This document shows, in pieces, positions 60,870 through 64,000 of a stretch of 64,000 nucleotides of DNA. Numbering within the stretch: the stretch's first letter is position 1; each line of letters starts with the position of its first letter. The position numbers and the translations under genes are program-made. Source of the DNA: Pterobdella sp. o SKG-2022 (lineage: Eukaryota; Annelida; Clitellata; Hirudinida; Piscicolidae); contig OZ038324.1 in the NCBI GenBank assembly GCA_964035795.1, forward strand, positions 5,257,461-5,321,460, in the 5' to 3' direction. The notes beneath the pieces are model-generated. The model was not told the origin of the DNA. It made no database searches and saw only the letters and a program-made list of their open reading frames with translations.

Positions 60870-61245
60870 GATGCCCTTCTTATGAAACCAACATCATCAG
60901 CAGCCCGGCGAAAGAACCCACCTTCTTGTGGTGTCGGGTGTGCACTCCAACAGGAGTGTCGAAGAGGTTCTAAACCACGTCAGCTTCCAACCCCAAAGCA
61001 TTTTGAGAATTCATCCATCCTTTTTATCGCTGCTCACCAAAAGTCACAAACAACTCGAAGCTGCAAGTTTCTTTCGGTACTAGCTCCAAAGAGTGTCGGA
61101 AGAGTCTTTGGAAGCTGGCGCTCAACAACAACAACAACAACATCATCAGCATATGCAATGTCTTAAGCATGAACATTTTTTCTGACTTCTTTTAACGCCG
61201 CTTCCAGGTATGTGGGGGAAAGTACTTAACTGAGACATATAATAA
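60870..61245 (-). mobile_element. Decayed RT fragment with YADD (family C), minus strand
   Basis: Reading down from about 61225: TYLEAALKEVRKNVHA, an in-frame stop, then DIAYADDVVVVVERQL (RT motif 5 with the Asp pair), then frame-broken relics including KKVGSF. This order matches the RT at 54660-55330, so they are probably the same family. Confidence 0.72.
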
Positions 61246-61739
61246 AAAATACTAAAAACCTACACAAACTTAAGAACAACAATGAAGACTAATATAATCA
61301 TGTTAAAGAAATCAATTCGGTTCAGTGTACTGGACGTTTAGCATGTGACGTTATACTTGCTACTGATCCAGGGATACGGGCTATTTAAGCAATTAATCTC
61401 AGTGAACAGTGATCATACTTCCATCAAAAACAAAAGCTATAGTTATGATTTCCATATTGTTTTTTTGTTATTTTTACTCCTACAAATTTTATTTTTTAAA
61501 ACTATTATTGTTTTTTTTTAAATCACGTTTGTTATTAATATTATTACTATTCTTATCGGTAGTGATTCAAAAAAGTTGATATGATATATAGTGATTGAGC
61601 AAAAGTTGTTTCAGTTATTCACACCATGATTGCAGATTGACGAGTTTTTGTTGAAGTCTACAAAGATGGATAGAAGAGTATGCCAATATTTCCTGATTAG
61701 AAACTGGAAACTGAGTTTTTAACTACACTGGTTTCCAGC

Positions 61740-61860
61740 ACCATCAATTGCTCTTTTTCTCACCTAACCCCACGTCTGTGGAACTCTCTCACGCCTAACT
61801 TAGGCTCATCTTCTTTCAAGAACTTCAGTGAAAGCATGGAAAATCACTTGAGCCATAGTT
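61740..61860 (+). mobile_element. LINE C-terminal remnant (CR1/L2-like)
   Basis: A short frame reads LTPRLWNSLTPNLGSSSFKNF, cited as PRLWNSL and SSSFKNF, the usual C-terminal end of CR1/L2-type LINE ORFs. Nothing else of the element is recognisable. Confidence 0.6.
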
Positions 61861-63072
61861 CTTATTACTTATATTTTTTCAAAATTTTTCAAGCGCTTTC
61901 AAAACAAATTTTTTTTAATTAAAGGCTCTACACCTTTTACGAATAAAAATATCTTTTTTCGAAGTTTTGGTGTATTGAAATTATTATATATTTTTGGAAT
62001 TTTTTGAATCTGCTTTTGGTTTTTTATCAATTAATCATATATTTTTTCTTTATTTACTTGTTTTTTGCCAATCATTCATTTTTGGATTTTATGAAAATAT
62101 TATTTTATTATTCCAATCTTGTTTTAAAAAAAACTAATTTTAGTTTTCAACCAGATTATCGCGTTAAGTTTATTTTTTTAATACCTGATTGGATAAGAGA
62201 CGGGTATGTTCCACACCGGAAATACTCTCTACAATTTAAATGGCTCAGACAAGTAATTTTACTCGTGTCTGATTGGTTGTCTGAAATTTGAAATACAAAT
62301 CAAAAAAATTTTTAATTGAAAAAATTTATAATTTTAACAAAATATTAAAAATAAGATTTTTATAAACTATATTCTCATTAATTTTTGTGAAATTATGGTT
62401 AAATTGGTTTCAAAATTCCAAAGCCTTATTTCAAACCATGAAAACTTTCATCAACTTTCCAAAGTTTAATTATATTTTTAACCATTGAAACCCTTTTCAA
62501 TTTTATAAAATAAATCATATTTTTAAGCTTTTTATAAGCGGAGAGCAACAAACAGATTGGGTCATGAGGTTATAGGATTGAAAGGCACATGACATCAATA
62601 TCCAAAACTGGACTCTTTGTTGTTTTTAATTTCTACAGGTATCGTGGAAATTCATGACAACTTTGTTGATACATTTTTTGAGAACAGAGCATGCATTCAT
62701 TCAGATTGTTTGTTCTTTGATTAGAAGTTAAAAACCAAAACGCATTTATGCAAGTTAGTTCTGGAGCTTATTGCTGTTTTGATTGAAAAATTTTCCAATT
62801 TTGATTAATTGCAAAAATGAAACCTGTTTTTTATTAAAAGAAATTTTTCTCGAATCGGTTTGTCTGTTTCATTAAGCTTTCTTAGTCTCCAACTGTTGGA
62901 AACTTTCAGTCTGAAGTTTTTGAGTCATTTGTACTTTTTAAAAATCATTCAATTATTTTTTATTTAAAATGAAAATTGGTCAACTACTTATCGAAGTTTT
63001 TGACATTGTTTTCATAAGGTTTTAAAGAAAAATTTTAAATTATTACATGAATCCAGAAATTGTAAAACGCTT
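61861..63072. other. AT-rich spacer
   Basis: No gene, RNA or mobile element supported. A 95-codon Phe/Leu-rich frame at 62004-62291 looks like translated T-rich DNA. Confidence 0.5.
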
Positions 63073-63215
63073 GAATCAAACACTTAGTAACTGAATAATA
63101 ACACGAAGTTTTTCGTAAGTTGAACTCACATTATCAAGTATAAAAGTTTGTATAATGTGAGTTCAACTTAAGAAAAGCTTCGTGTTATTATTCAGTTAAT
63201 AAAAGTGTTTGATTC
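63073..63215. repeat. 143-bp hairpin element, about 62-bp arms
   Basis: GAATCAAACACTTA...CTCACATTAT and ATAATGTGAG...GTGTTTGATTC are reverse complements with about 90 per cent identity and a short loop (about 63135-63151). A solo arm lies at 49858-49919. Foldback MITE-like. Confidence 0.88.
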
Positions 63216-63754
63216 ATATTTTTTTGTCATAGGCTAATTTAGTTAAATCAAAAATTGTTTTTGTTTAAAAATTTTTTTGTTATTGAAGCAACAAAATTAT
63301 GGTTTCTAGTCATCGTGGCGTGAGGTTGTCATATTGAAAACCAATTTTGTGACTTTTCCCACAAAAATCATAGCTACTTTTATAATTTAAACTCACTTTT
63401 AAACAATGTACGCCATAAATTTTTATTGAATGAAACCAAATTTTTTATTTATATAATAAGTTGATCGATAATGGACATTATATAAATATTTATGTTGGGG
63501 TTACTTTATGTTAAAAAAAATTCAAATCAGCCACCATTATTAACGTGAGAGGTGTTTGAAAAGAAAAAGTTTCGACATGAAAAAAATATTTAAATTATGA
63601 GCAAAAAAAGCTTGAAAACAAGATGCAATAGCTTTAAAGAAGCGTTAAAGCCGGGAAAAATGTCTTTTTAAAAAAAAAATCAAAATAATTTGTATAGGAA
63701 AGTCTTCAGAATGATGCTTATTAAAAAGAGATAAGCTTTAATTTTCCAAAAACA
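63216..63754. other. AT-rich spacer to the SINE-like head
   Basis: Nothing recognisable; the interval from 63814 to the window end is likewise empty. Confidence 0.5.
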
Positions 63755-63813
63755 GGCAGGAATCAAACCACAAACTCCCCATTGGAATATCAGAGACACT
63801 ACCCACTGGGCCA
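63755..63813 (-). repeat. tRNA-derived SINE-like head
   Basis: On the minus strand TGGCCCAGTGGGTAGTG (box A) is followed about 30 bases later by GTGGTTTGATTCCTGCC (box B, GGTTYGATTCC). Spacing suits a tRNA-derived SINE. The body was not delimited. Confidence 0.55.
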
Positions 63814-64000
63814 AAAAATATCACTTGAATATAAGTAGCAATTTAAAGCACACAAACACACGTATTTGAGATTAGAGAGAACGATAAAGAAAATATGGCG
63901 GCAAAAAAAGAGGTGAGCTAGCTTTATTGTCTTTAGACTTGTGCCATAAATTGAAATTGACTTAAATGACTCTTTAAAAAAAATGATTAGAATCAAAAGT

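Overview
This is an AT-rich animal nuclear window. Short, relatively GC-rich exons with GT..AG introns are separated by long AT-rich introns and spacers full of microsatellites, hairpin repeats and decayed LINE-type retrotransposons. The gene complement (a GALNT7-like glycosyltransferase, the PP2A scaffold, NDUFA9, LSM1, a CNNM transporter, an MFSD14-like transporter) is generic for animals. Retroelement style and asparagine/serine/aspartate-rich tracts suggest an invertebrate, perhaps a spiralian; that placement is inference.

Layout. 1-1.5 kb: last exons of an MFSD14/HIAT1-like transporter (+). 2.4-8.4 kb: a 13-exon, 577-residue GALNT7-like gene (+). 11.5-18.6 kb: a 17-exon PP2A A-subunit gene (+), 592 residues. 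19.2-25.1 kb: NDUFA9 (+), about 12 exons, 395 residues, with a dead retroelement in intron 5. 25.2-26.1 kb: a five-exon LSM1 gene (-), 136 residues, tail-to-tail with NDUFA9. 27.0-39.3 kb: a 16-exon CNNM (ancient conserved domain) transporter (+), 967 residues, with two retroelement copies in introns. 42.6-51.3 kb: a large minus-strand gene I cannot assign: six linked exons, about 1,850 residues, one exon of 3.3 kb, at least five membrane segments, and long Asp and Ser tracts. 52-64 kb: no convincing host gene, but a graveyard of at least six reverse-transcriptase-derived fragments, tRNA-like sequences and hairpin elements.

Exon chains were assembled by hand from reading frame, GT/AG sites and phase. 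The summed lengths of the five complete genes (GALNT7-like, PP2A A, NDUFA9, LSM1, CNNM) each close on a stop codon with no frame error, which is strong internal support. No search or RNA evidence was available.

The genes form no single pathway; they are housekeeping functions (Golgi O-glycosylation, phosphatase scaffold, respiratory complex I, mRNA decay, divalent-metal transport) packed in the first 40 kb. The most novel content is the unassigned membrane protein, two LINE copies lacking the RT catalytic core (one still with a 406-codon ORF), and a set of long palindromic repeats.
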